From Symsagittifera roscoffensis (Eukaryota; Xenacoelomorpha; Acoela; Convolutidae), in NCBI RefSeq assembly GCF_963678635.1, contig NC_087065.1, forward strand, positions 20,963,480 through 21,023,479: DNA of 60,000 nt, in the 5' to 3' direction. Each line of letters starts with the position of its first letter. The stretch's first letter is position 1. Below, piece after piece: positions 58,467 to 60,000 of the stretch. Under the pieces are notes generated by a model. That model was not told where the DNA came from and did not search any database. It worked only from the letters and a program-made list of their open reading frames with translations. The position numbers and the translations under genes were made by a program.

Positions 58467-59130
58467 TTACAAATTGAATGATGAAATACTGTCTCTAGAG
58501 TCATACAATAGTGGACATAGTTAAGCGCAAATTCTTGATTTTATTCTCTAAAGTGCTTGTTTATGATGTCTATTTCGGACAATATTTCCTTTGAAATTCA
58601 CTAAACACTTTTCATATACTCAGAGCAAATAATCAGAGCTATCCTCTACTTAACTAACAATTTGTTTTCATATGCGACATGTAATTTTCTCAGCCAGAAA
58701 TTGGAAACAATCAGTGTAAAAACTTTACTAAGCTCGGGCGTTTTTTACTTTTTCACGCGAAGTCAATAACTTTTTGCAGATTTAGAAAACTGGCATTTTC
58801 AGACCCGGATGACATCGATGAGTCTTTGAAAGCAAATAGAGATAGTTAAGTGGTGGATACCTTTCATCATTTAATCTGGTTTTATGTAAAAATTTCAAAG
58901 GAAATGATGTCCAAAATGGAACATAAAAAGCAATTCCTGAAATTGCGCTGAATTTTGCATTCAATAAATGAATCTATACAATTCGCTTCACTTCGTCTAT
59001 AAGGAACAAAAAACTAGATGTGGCATACTGAAAACTGTAAAAAGGCAGCTGAATAGCACGTGCACAGAAACTAACCATGCTTAAACATGTAAACTTTTTT
59101 TCATTTCTTTAAAAACATTGTTACTATGCC

Positions 59131-59366
59131 GTATAACTGGGGAAAAATGGTAAAAAGCAAAACACTTGCTATGAAAACGTTGAAAAATTGTTGAAAAACG
59201 TTGAAGAATGGGAAGTCGCTGGGGAATAACTGGGGAATAACTGGGGAGTAACTGGGGAATAATCGCTGGGGAATAACTGCCGTATAACTGGGGAAAAATG
59301 GTAAAAAGCAAAACACTTGGTATGAAAACGTTGAAAAATCGTTGAAAAACGTTGAAGAATGGGAAG
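59131..59366. repeat. 151-bp tandem duplication with CTGGGGAATAA repeats
   Basis: GTATAACTGGGGAAAAATGG and the following ~85 bp occur at 59,131 and again at 59,282. Between them are several 11-bp CTGGGGAATAA units. Copy 1 of the segmental duplication (36,100-36,240) has a different arrangement there, with short inverted repeats around AGCATAACACTATA. Pro/Phe/Ser-rich frames on the minus strand here come from the repeats. Confidence 0.8.
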
Positions 59367-60000
59367 AAAAATTGCAGAATAATTTTTTTCATAAACCTTG
59401 ATAATATTCAAATTGATAAAAACTATTCCGACTCTTTAAAATTGTGTAAAAGCATTGTTTTTGTTTTTAATTTCTCCGCACAAAATGTTCCCGGCGGTGA
59501 ACTGGTTGTCTCACAAAATCACTATTTCCCGCTGCTTGCGAATCATAAGCAGTCTTATCCTAGCTAATTCCATCAGCCTCTGAGGCAAAGTTCGGTCGCA
59601 GACTTTCGCAACCTCAAAGCAAAATAATGTGGCTGCTCATCAATTTTGGTTCTTTTACGGTACGTTTCCAAAATTTTGAATTGGTCAAAACCTGAAAGTG
59701 AGGTAAACAGATTTTCAAGCCGTAAGCAATGGTAACTTTCTACAAAAAGTTGGAGCGCGAACATACCGATGAACCGATAACTAACTAATTTCCCACATGA
59801 ACTATTTGTTTTTTATTTTTCCTTACTGTAAGACCTCATGTTCTAGGTCATGCTCGCTGAAAAAACTCTGATTACGTTCAACTACAATATAAAATCCACC
59901 CCTCAAAAATATTTGTCTACAATTTAGTCTGACACGATGCAAAATTATTTGACTCCTGGAAACAAAACTGAAAGATTTCGAACCAATTTACGCCTTGCTT

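Larger units (their letters stand above)
54300..60000. repeat. Segmental duplication, copy 2
   Basis: Colinear with 30,941-36,890 and running off the window end. Private features are replacement text at 54,590-55,020, a 90-bp tandem duplication at 55,245-55,424, a fuller tRNA-like sequence at 56,289-56,369, a 470-bp deletion through the B-box gene at 58,466, and a 151-bp tandem duplication at 59,131-59,366. I see no intact gene in it. The 72-codon frame at 57,990-58,208 is frameshifted in copy 1 and therefore not supported. Confidence 0.9.

Overview
This is an AT-rich, gene-poor, repeat-dominated piece of a eukaryotic draft assembly, with a 200-N gap at 42,817-43,016. Higher-order satellite, microsatellites, GT-AG-bounded exon-like segments, an env-bearing gypsy-type retroelement and a double B-box zinc-finger ORF point to an invertebrate animal. 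I cannot name the species or phylum from sequence alone. Nothing looks bacterial or viral-genomic, and there are no operons.

Layout. (1) 1-10,830: satellite built of diverged ~85-bp monomers organised into higher-order units of ~1.81 kb (three near-identical head-to-tail copies) and ~1.4 kb. (2) 10,831-30,345: one large dead LTR-type retroelement on the minus strand. Read from high to low coordinates it runs gag N-terminus, capsid-like region, duplicated CCHC knuckle, aspartic protease (DSGA), reverse transcriptase, RNase H, integrase and env-like segments. Its RT-RNaseH-integrase core is present three times in tandem (2,177/2,177/2,174 bp), and one satellite unit is embedded at 13,958-15,384. 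No LTRs or target duplication could be recognised. (3) 30,346-36,890: the satellite resumes, then ~6 kb of low-copy sequence holds the one convincing intact ORF, a double B-box zinc-finger protein (34,872-35,333, minus). (4) 36,890-42,816: a diverged repeat family containing a ~1-kb near-perfect palindrome, then a 21-bp GC-richer minisatellite with a 536-bp higher-order period. (5) 43,017-46,380: a small GC-richer coding-like block with a 99-nt exon candidate, then a series of short exon-like segments on the minus strand within CATACA-rich DNA. (6) 46,380-48,830: (CT)n/(TCTA)n microsatellite and a 29-bp minisatellite. (7) 48,650-54,405: a 2,878-bp unit of minisatellite plus satellite, duplicated head-to-tail. 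(8) 54,300-60,000: a second copy of the 30.8-36.9 kb segment, in which the B-box gene is largely deleted.

How it fits together. Regions 9-10.8 kb + 30.3-36.9 kb and 48.9-60 kb are two copies of one segmental duplication. The second copy has no retroelement and so gives an empty-site comparison. Duplications occur at many scales (21, 29, 85, 90, 151, 203, 399 and 536 bp; 1.4, 1.8, 2.2, 2.9 and >8 kb). The observation most worth testing is the series of short, mutually similar exon-like segments at 44.7-46.0 kb, a possible micro-exon-type gene. All coding calls come from reading the sequence by eye, without database comparison.
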